A program made the translations under genes and the position numbers. Below, piece by piece: positions 33,634 to 40,644 of a stretch of 45,154 nt of DNA. The notes under the pieces are model-generated. The model saw nothing but the letters and a program-made list of their open reading frames with translations. It was not told where the DNA came from and searched no databases. Source of the DNA: Defluviitaleaceae bacterium. Its GTDB lineage: Bacteria > Bacillota > Clostridia > Lachnospirales > WQUN01. How positions within the stretch are numbered: the first letter of the stretch is position 1; each line of letters opens with the position of its first letter. The DNA is taken from positions 1 to 45,154 of the forward strand of contig WQSR01000003.1 in assembly GCA_009787785.1 (NCBI GenBank). The letters are read 5' to 3'.

Positions 33634-34212
33634 ATGTGGGCATATGAAAAAAAACTCCAATACCCCATCCGCATCAAAAAAACCGACCCCGCCCTGGCTA
33701 AAATCATCATCGCCCAGTACGGCGGGCCCGATGGCGAGCTGGGTGCGTCCTTGCGCTACCTCAGCCAACGCTTCACCATGGTCACGCCCCAAGCCATCGC
33801 CACGTTAAACGACATCGGCACAGAGGAGCTGGCCCACTTGGAAATTGTGGGCTCCATTTGCCATCAGCTTACCGCCAACGCCACCCCCCAGCAAATGCGC
33901 GACGCAGGCATGGACGTGGACTATGTAAACCACGGGCTGGGCATTCACCCCTCCTTCGGCGGCGCGGCATGGACTGCGGCCTATATCCAGTCCAAGGGCG
34001 ACCCCATCACCGACCTGTATGAAAATATGGCCGCAGAGCAAAAGGCCCGCTCCACCTACGAGTATCTCCTCGACCTCATCGACGACCCCGACGTGGCCGA
34101 CCCCATCAAGTTCCTGCGGGAGCGGGAAGTGGTGCATATGCAACGCTTCGGCGAGGCATTAAACTATGTACGGGACTATCTGGGCAGGAAAAGGATGTTT
34201 TACAGTAAATAG
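33634..34212 (+). CDS. cotJC: CotJC, manganese-catalase family spore coat protein
   Basis: 192 residues, ATG 33634 after AAAGGAG. A ferritin-like four-helix domain with MWAYEKKLQYPIRIKK, then GELGASLRYLSQRF and IGTEELAHLEIVG, which contains the ExxH metal ligands; a second set is AEQKARSTYEYLLDL and REREVVHMQRFGEAL. Manganese catalases remove hydrogen peroxide; in the coat it may protect or cross-link (family knowledge). It ends the cotJ operon, 36 bp before the hairpin element that supplies a terminator. Confidence 0.93.
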   Translation: MWAYEKKLQYPIRIKKTDPALAKIIIAQYGGPDGELGASLRYLSQRFTMVTPQAIATLNDIGTEELAHLEIVGSICHQLTANATPQQMRDAGMDVDYVNHGLGIHPSFGGAAWTAAYIQSKGDPITDLYENMAAEQKARSTYEYLLDLIDDPDVADPIKFLREREVVHMQRFGEALNYVRDYLGRKRMFYSK

Positions 34213-34247
34213 AACCGTAGGAAAAAGGGCTGTCTTGTGAGGATGAA

Positions 34248-34412
34248 TTTCGGGGGCTTTACCCCCGCACCCTACGGGCTCAGCCGCGAGCCTTTGAAAA
34301 AGCTCGACCAAAACTTTAGTTAAAAAGCCGCGAACGCGGCTTTTTTGGTAGTTTTTGTCAAACTTTTTTCAAAAAGTTTGCAGGGTGTGGGACGGAGTCC
34401 CACGGTTTTTTT
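34248..34412. repeat. Multi-hairpin intergenic element, copy 2 (inverted relative to copy 1)
   Basis: Hairpins in order: CGGGGGC-TTTA-CCCCCG (34251-34267), CGAGC...GCTCG (34287-34306), the terminator AAAAAGCCGCG...CGCGGCTTTTTT (34322-34346), CAAACTTTTT-TC-AAAAAGTTTG (34359-34380) and GTGGGAC-GGA-GTCCCAC (34387-34403), the last followed by seven T. The first half mirrors copy 1 in reverse-complement order. It fills most of the 308-bp gap 34213-34520; the remainder holds only the promoter at 34471. Confidence 0.85.
34322..34346. terminator. Intrinsic terminator of the cotJ operon
   Basis: Stem AAAAAGCCGCG/CGCGGCTTTTT with T6 on the plus strand, 110 bp after the cotJC stop. Confidence 0.7.
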
Positions 34413-34470
34413 AACATATCGCGAAATAAATCAACAAAATCCATACATTTTTTCCATGCAAAGAAATAAC

Positions 34471-34499
34471 TTGACGTTTCAAGCATTTTTTGCTATCTT
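34471..34499 (+). promoter_or_regulatory. Promoter of the DUF4143 ATPase gene
   Basis: TTGACG (34471-34476), 17-bp spacer, TATCTT (34494-34499) with an upstream TGC, 22 bp before the ATG at 34521. Confidence 0.6.
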
Positions 34500-34520
34500 T
34501 GCGCCAAAGGAAGTGATGGC

Positions 34521-35711
34521 ATGGTGACACGCAAGGACTACTTGAAAACGCTGACACAGTGGCGAGAAAAACAATTAATCAAGGTGATTTCCGGCGTCCG
34601 GCGTTGCGGGAAGTCAACCCTGCTGGCGCAGTATATAGATTATCTTCGTGCTGACGGGATAGCGGATGCGCAAATTGTTTCCGTCAATCTTGAGGACGTG
34701 GACTTTGAGCATCTGCTCGATTACAAGGCCCTGTACGAATATGTGAAAAAGCGTCTTTGCAAGGGAACGTATACCTATGTTTTCATTGACGAAGTGCAAC
34801 AATGTCCGAATTTCGAAAAAGCAGTGGACAGCCTCTACATTAAACAGGATGTGGATGTGTATATCACCGGTTCAAATGCACATATGCTTTCCGGCGAGCT
34901 CGCCACACTATTGTCCGGGCGTTTTATTGAAATTAGCATATTACCCTTGTCATTTAAGGAGCATATGGAGCTCGCAAGCGGCAATCCAAAGGAAGCATTT
35001 GAAAATTATAGATATTATGGCTCGTTCCCCTATGTACACTTTCTCGAAAAAAAGGACGCCATCATCAGAACCTATCTCGATGGAATTTACAATACAATCC
35101 TCATCAAAGACGTTGCCAAACGCGAGGGAATCAATGACATCACCGTGCTTGAAAGCGTGGTAAAATTCCTGTGCTCAAATATAGGAAGCCCTGTTTCGAT
35201 AAAAAAAATAAGCGACACAATTAATTCTAGCGGACGAAAAATATCGGTAAACACCGTAGAGCGGTATGTGCGCGCACTGGCAGACAGCTTTATTTTCTAC
35301 AAGACCGACCGTTATGATATCAAGGGCAAGCAACATCTGAAAACAAATGGCAAATACTACCTTGTGGACACAGGGCTACGAAATATGCTACTGACAGGCT
35401 CATCTGCCGATTTGGGGCATCAACTGGAAAACATTGTTTATCTTGAATTATTGCGCCGTGACAACAAAGTCAGCATCGGGAAGCTGGCGGCACAAGAGGT
35501 GGATTTTATCGCAAGCAATGCCGAGGGTATCTGTTATTATCAGGTGGCGACTACGGTGCTTGACGAAAAAACACTGGCGCGGGAGCTTGCGCCGCTTCAA
35601 AAAATACCCGACCACCATCCCAAGTATTTGCTAACGCTGGACGATATCATGCCAAACGCTAACCACAACGGAATACGGCAAATAAATGTGTTGCACTGGC
35701 TACTGGATTAA
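34521..35711 (+). CDS. AAA ATPase with DUF4143 (putative nuclease-like) C-terminal domain
   Basis: 396 residues, ATG 34521 behind AAGGAAG. N-terminal AAA_14 domain with Walker A GVRRCGKST (25-33), Walker B YTYVFIDEV (D88, E89) and sensor ITGSNAHML (about 115). The C-terminal DUF4143 region (about 200-390) contains AKREGINDITVLESVVKFLC, YLVDTGLRN and NIVYLELLRR, then EVDFIAS which matches the D-x-n-E/Q core of restriction-like folds. Family members are abundant mobile 'orphan' ATPases of unknown role. The gene is clearly lower in G+C than its neighbours, arguing for transfer. It converges with a DUF1836 gene and overlaps it by 12 bp. Confidence 0.88.
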   Translation: MVTRKDYLKTLTQWREKQLIKVISGVRRCGKSTLLAQYIDYLRADGIADAQIVSVNLEDVDFEHLLDYKALYEYVKKRLCKGTYTYVFIDEVQQCPNFEKAVDSLYIKQDVDVYITGSNAHMLSGELATLLSGRFIEISILPLSFKEHMELASGNPKEAFENYRYYGSFPYVHFLEKKDAIIRTYLDGIYNTILIKDVAKREGINDITVLESVVKFLCSNIGSPVSIKKISDTINSSGRKISVNTVERYVRALADSFIFYKTDRYDIKGKQHLKTNGKYYLVDTGLRNMLLTGSSADLGHQLENIVYLELLRRDNKVSIGKLAAQEVDFIASNAEGICYYQVATTVLDEKTLARELAPLQKIPDHHPKYLLTLDDIMPNANHNGIRQINVLHWLLD

Positions 35712-36122
35712 ACGCATCTCCGCCACATGTAACATCCCTGCCAGGGTCTCCGCGTCCTGCTCCTGTGCGAAAACCGGGGCCACATGTTCTTCCCACCGCC
35801 GGTTCGCCGCCTCCAGCGCGGTTATAAGGCGGTTGTAGCTTTCCAAAGGCAAGCCCTCGCCGTCCAGATGGGGCGCGAGGGCTTTTTTTATGGTGGGCAT
35901 GTCAAATACGGTTTTCAGGCGGCTGATAAGAACCAAGGCCGCTAGGTGCTTGTGGGTGTAGAGCCGTCCGTCGGGCGGGGGTAGCAAGCCGTCGCGTATG
36001 TAGTTTTGCACCATGGGGCGGGTGATGCCCAAGCCCTTGCGCTCGCTGAAGGTGAGGAGCTGGGCGATGGTCATGGTGGGGCTGTAGTGATGAATGTCGT
36101 GCAGGGGATTATTACGCGTCAT
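35700..36122 (-). CDS. DUF1836 MerR-like regulator
   Basis: 140 residues from ATG 36122 (MTRNNPLHDI), which follows AAAGGAAG; an in-frame ATG 6 codons upstream lacks this spacing. A helix-turn-helix covers LGITRPMVQNYIRDGLLPPP, then YTHKHLAALVLISRLKTVFDMPTIKKAL, typical of DUF1836. These are small regulators common in Clostridia with unknown targets. Its start overlaps the preceding membrane-protein gene by 11 bp, so it is the last gene of the helicase-led operon. Confidence 0.85.
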   Translation of the reverse strand: MTRNNPLHDIHHYSPTMTIAQLLTFSERKGLGITRPMVQNYIRDGLLPPPDGRLYTHKHLAALVLISRLKTVFDMPTIKKALAPHLDGEGLPLESYNRLITALEAANRRWEEHVAPVFAQEQDAETLAGMLHVAEMRLIQ

Positions 36123-36702
36123 GGATTTTCTTCCTTTCAAACCTTACCGCGCTTACGGCCAACAGGCTTTGGGCGGGGAGATAAAACAACCATATGAGGG
36201 GGGATACCCGCCGGAGCTCCTGCATTATACCCAAATAGCGCGGCACATTGTATAGCAATACAAAAATATCGCACAGGGCAAACAGAATAAGGCCCGTCAG
36301 AATCAACGGGGCGTTGTGCAGGGTGCGCCGGTGTTTTATATGCAATAGGAGGCTTATTGCGAAAAGGGAGGCGTACAGGAGCGCGAGTGCCATGATTTCG
36401 TCCATGGCCACACATAGCGCGGTTGCCATGCCTACCAGGGCGAAAACAAAAACCACCCGTCTCAGGGGAAAGCGGTGCGCGCGCATCCCATAGCACAGAT
36501 GGGTGAAGCAAAACACCGCAACCCCCGGCAGGTGGGCGTTGTGTAGAATCAAGAAATAATCCGCCCCAGCCGTAAAGGCCATGCCTCCCGCCAGCCACGC
36601 CCAATCGCGCCTGTTGTGGCAGAAGAAATATGACCCCAGGGCCACAAGGAAGCAAATTAAAACATAGTAGAATTTAATGTGATATACGTTCGTCGCTAAC
36701 AA
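36112..36702 (-). CDS. Polytopic membrane protein, YhhN (lysoplasmalogenase)-like
   Basis: 196 residues if started at TTG 36702, the first plausible start after the region needed by the upstream gene; the start is uncertain because the only upstream in-frame ATG (36855) lies deep inside that gene. Seven or eight helices fill the protein. The pattern FYYVLICFLVALGSYFF, then GMAFTAGADYFLILHNAHLPG and VAVFCFTHLCYGMRAHR, then WLFYLPAQSLLAVSAV, resembles YhhN proteins, where two acidic residues (GD-type) near helix 2 are catalytic. Only the Asp of GADY is clear here, so activity is unsure. It overlaps both neighbours. Confidence 0.6.
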   Translation of the reverse strand: MLATNVYHIKFYYVLICFLVALGSYFFCHNRRDWAWLAGGMAFTAGADYFLILHNAHLPGVAVFCFTHLCYGMRAHRFPLRRVVFVFALVGMATALCVAMDEIMALALLYASLFAISLLLHIKHRRTLHNAPLILTGLILFALCDIFVLLYNVPRYLGIMQELRRVSPLIWLFYLPAQSLLAVSAVRFERKKIHDA

Positions 36703-38578
36703 TGGACCAAATCCCGTCGTGACTGCGGGCGATGACCTGGTGGCTGGTGCGGAGGAACTGCATGTCCCCTCCGCTTCCCATCGCCCATTCGCTTTCCACC
36801 ACCGCAAGGAAGGTATAGTTGTCGATGAAATCCCCAACCACCACCGTCGCGCCATACATGGGCCGCTCGTGCACCGTCCGGGGGGCGAAGGGTGCCATTA
36901 CTTCCTCATCGTGCAGTAATTCCGGCGCGAAGCCTATCACAGAGCCTAGCCCGATTTCCCCAGACATATACGAAAGGCGGGAGGCGAAGGCCGATTCCAC
37001 AGCGAGGATGGCCGTCTCCCTGCGACTGCCGGGATGGTGAACCGCCTGGGATAAATCCAAGGTAATGCTTACCTCCGGCACGCCAAACTCCGCCGTTTCC
37101 AGCACCAAGGTGTAATGGTCGATGTGTACGCCGCTGATTAGGCCCCAGTCCGGCCACAGGTTAAACACCACGTCCGTGCCCAGGGGGGAAACATTCACCT
37201 GCTGGGCGGGGATGACCACCGTTTCGCCCCGTCCGATGTCCACATGCAGGCTGGGCGTTACATAGGTGGGCATCCGCTGACCCGCTTCGTTTACGCCGTG
37301 CAGTACCAGCACCAGCAGATGCTGTTGCATGGCCACGGCCTCCAGGTTAAGGCGGAAGGCCCCCATATACATGGTATGCGGCTCGTCCTGATTGCGCCCG
37401 CTCAAATGGCGCAGGGGGATGTCCACAATGGGGTTCAAATAGACAAAATACAAATCGCGGAAGACGATATCCACCTGGGAATGCAAACTCATGAGGGGCC
37501 CGAAGGTAGCCCGCCCCACGAAGGCGTCCCGGCAGGGGAAAAGGGCGATGGCCTGTGGGTCGGTCAATACCTTCAGGCCCGTGAAATTATCCCGCATATG
37601 GATAAATGTCTGGTCTGACGCGTCGCGCTGGCGCAGACCCACCCCGGCAAAGCTCCCGCTGAAGCTGTAGTGTATTACGGTTTCGATGTTGCTGAACTCC
37701 ACCTGGCTTATCCGTAGCCCGCCTTGCGGGTTGCTCCCCGGCATCAGCGAAATGGGATGGGTGTAAAACAAAGGCGCGCCAAAGGTAAGGCCGCCTACCA
37801 GGCGAAAATTGAACTCCCCGTATTCGCGGGTCTCGTTGCTTTGTACATGTAGCGTGAGGAACAGCGCGTCGGGGTAGATGGGGTCAAAGCGCAGAATCGT
37901 ACCCAGCACCGGGTCGTGGCGCAGGTCAAATTGCTGGCGTACATATAGCCGCCTTTTTTGGTCGTAGAGGACAATGGCGAAATCCTCCGGGTCAAAGAGC
38001 TCATTGAAATATACATACGTCCCGGAATAGCCAAAGGCGATACGGGAAAGGGAGAAATCCTGCGCGCCGATGGTCAGCCGCTGGTTGACATGGACAAAGT
38101 TGGCGTTGTTGGCCACCTCCAGCGGCAAAGATATGGGCGTAAAATGGGCCATGGCCGCCACTTCCAGGCGTTGCTCGGCTACGGCCCGGCTGGCAAGCAC
38201 CGCCGCCGTCCCCGCCCCCACAAAGACGAGCAACAAAACAAAACCCGCCACCAGCAGTTTTCTTACGGTCAAGGCCGAAAAAATGGATTTCTTTTCCCCG
38301 CGCATGGCGGCCTTGCTCTCTTCCTTTGAATAGATGAGCGCGTTGCCGTCGTTATCGTCCAGCATACCGCCTGCGTCGTATATGGAGCGGGTGCTGACGA
38401 TGGGGCCCACTTCAATGGGCTCGAAGTCGTCGTCGGCGTCCTGGTCGGCTTGGAGCATGGCTTCAAGCTGTGAGTCCAAGTCCATAACGTCGCCGTCTTC
38501 GCCCAGGGGTATAGGCGCGGGTTCGTCCTCCTCTGCGGTCATGCCCAAGGATTTCATCATTTCATCAAAATCATCCAC
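36674..38578 (-). CDS. 634-residue single-pass membrane protein, unknown
   Basis: GTG start at 38578 behind AAGGGGGG. Residues 1-105 are acidic and cytoplasmic (MDDFDEMMKSLGMTAEEDE and later DDDFEPIEVGPIVSTRSIYD). One membrane helix spans about 107-130 (RKLLVAGFVLLLVFVGAGTAA). The remaining 500 residues outside are beta-rich, with repeated patterns such as FSLSRIAFGYSGTYVYFNELF, ISQVEFSNIETVIHYSFSGSF and GVHIDHYTLVLETAEFGVPE, suggesting several Ig-like or other beta-sandwich domains. No enzyme motif or known family is recognised. It is in one operon with a UvrD-like helicase, a 34-residue peptide and a YhhN-like protein, which gives no functional clue. Confidence 0.82.
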   Translation of the reverse strand: MDDFDEMMKSLGMTAEEDEPAPIPLGEDGDVMDLDSQLEAMLQADQDADDDFEPIEVGPIVSTRSIYDAGGMLDDNDGNALIYSKEESKAAMRGEKKSIFSALTVRKLLVAGFVLLLVFVGAGTAAVLASRAVAEQRLEVAAMAHFTPISLPLEVANNANFVHVNQRLTIGAQDFSLSRIAFGYSGTYVYFNELFDPEDFAIVLYDQKRRLYVRQQFDLRHDPVLGTILRFDPIYPDALFLTLHVQSNETREYGEFNFRLVGGLTFGAPLFYTHPISLMPGSNPQGGLRISQVEFSNIETVIHYSFSGSFAGVGLRQRDASDQTFIHMRDNFTGLKVLTDPQAIALFPCRDAFVGRATFGPLMSLHSQVDIVFRDLYFVYLNPIVDIPLRHLSGRNQDEPHTMYMGAFRLNLEAVAMQQHLLVLVLHGVNEAGQRMPTYVTPSLHVDIGRGETVVIPAQQVNVSPLGTDVVFNLWPDWGLISGVHIDHYTLVLETAEFGVPEVSITLDLSQAVHHPGSRRETAILAVESAFASRLSYMSGEIGLGSVIGFAPELLHDEEVMAPFAPRTVHERPMYGATVVVGDFIDNYTFLAVVESEWAMGSGGDMQFLRTSHQVIARSHDGIWSIVSDERISH

Positions 38579-38590
38579 GTATATCCCCCC

Positions 38591-38695
38591 TTACATGAAA
38601 TTTACTAAAATCGGCCCCACAACCATTGCCAAAATAATAATAATGGCGATAACCAAAACAAATTTCTGCTTATGTTTCCTGAAAAATTTTTTCAT
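38591..38695 (-). CDS. 34-residue single-helix membrane peptide
   Basis: ATG at 38695 follows AGGATAAGC, 19 bp after the helicase stop. The peptide is a basic N-terminus (KKFFRKHKQKF) followed by one membrane helix (VLVIAIIIILAMVVGPILV). It ends 12 bp before the start of the 634-residue protein. Short basic-plus-helix peptides of this kind are common in Clostridia and often skipped by gene callers. Its position suggests it may partner the downstream membrane protein (inference). Confidence 0.7.
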   Translation of the reverse strand: MKKFFRKHKQKFVLVIAIIIILAMVVGPILVNFM

Positions 38696-38714
38696 GCTTA
38701 TCCTGCCTTTCGTC

Positions 38715-40556
38715 TCATTTTTGTATATTTTGGATGAACCGGGAGGGTGCCACCGGTTTATCGTACCGGAATTTGGGTACGGACAGAAACAATTCCCCCT
38801 TGGCACGGGTAATGCCCACATACAATAGCCGGCGTTCCTCCTCAATTTCCGCGGCGGTGCGGCTTCGGGCGTGGGGGAGCAGGTCCTCCACCACCCCGGC
38901 GATGAATACCCGCTCAAATTCCAGCCCCTTCGCGCTGTGCAACGTACTCAGCGTGACGCAGGGCCCGGCGGGCGTACCGGCAGATTTGGCCGCGACGCTG
39001 TTTCGCGCATGGGCGAGGAAATCTTCCGGTGCGGGGTGGAGTTTGGCGGCCTCCTGTATTTCGTCGGCCAGCTCCACGAGCCCGGCAGGGTCCAGCTTCC
39101 GGTATTCGCAATGGTCGATGATATGCGTATTATACCCTATTTGCCGCCGAATGTAGCGTATGGCGTCAACGGTTTTTTTCCCGGCCAGGACGTTGAGCTG
39201 TAGGTGCAATTCCTCCAGGCGGGATTTCTGGGCTATGTGCAGGGCCTTGTCCCGGGGATAGGCCGCGAACATATTCCGGTCATTTTTTTTCAGCCCCTCC
39301 AGGAAAGCCTTGCTGATGAAACGGTAGGGCTTGTTTGCGATGCGTGTGGCGTCGGGATTGTAGCCTTTTTGCCGTGCGTTTATGGCCAGCCGCAGGTAGG
39401 CAAAAATATCCTCCGCCAGCCAGTGCTCGTATATGATGGGCATTTCGTCCCGGGCGCGGTAGGGGATGTTCAGGTGCATGAAGGCGTCGGCGAAGGCACG
39501 GGCCTGTATATTTAATCGGAAGACAATGGCGATTTCGTCAAGGCTCGCGCCTTTGCTTTGCATCTGCCGGATGCGTTCGCCAATGCGCAAAGCCTCTTGG
39601 TTCTGGTCTTCCGGTTTTAATAATACAGGTACGAGGCCCTTTTGTCCCGTCCCCACGATGTTTTTGGGGTAGCGTTGCTGGTTTTCGGCTATGACGGCGT
39701 TGGCGAATTGTATTATCGCATCGGTGGAGCGGTGGTTTACGTCCAGCGTCACCTGCCGGGCCCCGGGGAAGTCCGCCGGAAAATGCAGGAGAAATTCCGG
39801 CCGCGACCCACGGAAGCGGTAGATGCTCTGGTCGTCGTCGCCCACGATGAAAATATTATTCACCGGCGCGGCCAGCAGACGCACCGCCTCGTATTGCACC
39901 CGGTTAATGTCCTGGAACTCGTCAATCATAATATATGTAAAGCGTTTTCGCCAGCTATTTAATACGGTTTTGTTTTCCAGCAGGAGTTGATAGGCCCGGC
40001 AGAGCATGTCGTCGAAGTCGATTTTCCCTTTTTCTTCTTTGTATGCTTGGTAATTGGCGCAGACGCGCTTAAAGTCCCTGTCGCCGATGGTGACGGCATG
40101 ATAATGGGCCATATCGTGGAGCTCGTTGCGCACCAAGGACATTTCGTTGAGCAACGCGGAAAGAAATTCCTCGTCGGCGTCATATTCCAGCTCCGCCAGC
40201 TGTGCCCGCACAAAAATGCGCCGCTCCCCATCCTCCATGATGGAATCCATTCCCCCCGCGCCGCCGCTGTTTCTCAATATACGGAAAAAAACCGAATGGA
40301 ATGTACCGAATGTCACAGGAGGCACCGCCCCTCCGTCTTGGGCAAAGCGCAGGGCGAACCGCCGCTTCATCTCCTGGGCGGCGGCGCGGGAATAGGCGAT
40401 GACCAAAATCCGCTCCGGCACGATGTGCTCACTGCGCACCATATGCACCGCACGGGCCACGATGACTGCGGTCTTGCCGCTGCCGGGGCCCGCCAATACC
40501 ATCATGGGGCCCAGCGTGTGGGCGGCGGCGGTCTGTTGGGGTGGGTTGAGGTTCAT
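38715..40556 (-). CDS. UvrD/PcrA-like ATP-dependent DNA helicase, short form
   Basis: 613 residues. Superfamily 1 helicase motifs: GPGSGKT (23-29), TFGTFHSVFFRIL (Ia/Ib region), DEFQD (212-216), GDDDQSIYRFRGSRPEF, LDVNHRSTDAI, TLHSAKGLEFERVFIAG and LLYVGITRAKGELFLSVP. It ends soon after motif VI, about 100 residues short of typical PcrA, so the Tudor-like C-terminal RNA polymerase-binding region is absent. This suggests a paralogue rather than the main PcrA. The promoter is embedded in a dyad (40585-40628). It heads the five-gene minus-strand operon. Confidence 0.92.
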   Translation of the reverse strand: MNLNPPQQTAAAHTLGPMMVLAGPGSGKTAVIVARAVHMVRSEHIVPERILVIAYSRAAAQEMKRRFALRFAQDGGAVPPVTFGTFHSVFFRILRNSGGAGGMDSIMEDGERRIFVRAQLAELEYDADEEFLSALLNEMSLVRNELHDMAHYHAVTIGDRDFKRVCANYQAYKEEKGKIDFDDMLCRAYQLLLENKTVLNSWRKRFTYIMIDEFQDINRVQYEAVRLLAAPVNNIFIVGDDDQSIYRFRGSRPEFLLHFPADFPGARQVTLDVNHRSTDAIIQFANAVIAENQQRYPKNIVGTGQKGLVPVLLKPEDQNQEALRIGERIRQMQSKGASLDEIAIVFRLNIQARAFADAFMHLNIPYRARDEMPIIYEHWLAEDIFAYLRLAINARQKGYNPDATRIANKPYRFISKAFLEGLKKNDRNMFAAYPRDKALHIAQKSRLEELHLQLNVLAGKKTVDAIRYIRRQIGYNTHIIDHCEYRKLDPAGLVELADEIQEAAKLHPAPEDFLAHARNSVAAKSAGTPAGPCVTLSTLHSAKGLEFERVFIAGVVEDLLPHARSRTAAEIEEERRLLYVGITRAKGELFLSVPKFRYDKPVAPSRFIQNIQK

Positions 40557-40584
40557 ATGGACTGTTCTTCCAGTAACAATAATT

Positions 40585-40628
40585 AAAGCGTATCATGCAT
40601 TATATGCCACGATACGCTTTTTTTTCAA
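40585..40628 (-). promoter_or_regulatory. Helicase promoter nested in a 36-nt dyad
   Basis: TTGAAA (40628-40623), 18-bp spacer, TATAAT (40604-40599) on the minus strand. The -10 lies in the loop of the inverted repeat AAAGCGTATC (40585-40594) / GATACGCTTT (40611-40620). The same dyad with its plus-strand T8 could act as an intrinsic terminator for plus-strand transcription, or as an operator. Confidence 0.55.
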
Positions 40629-40644
40629 CTACAGCCGGTTAATA

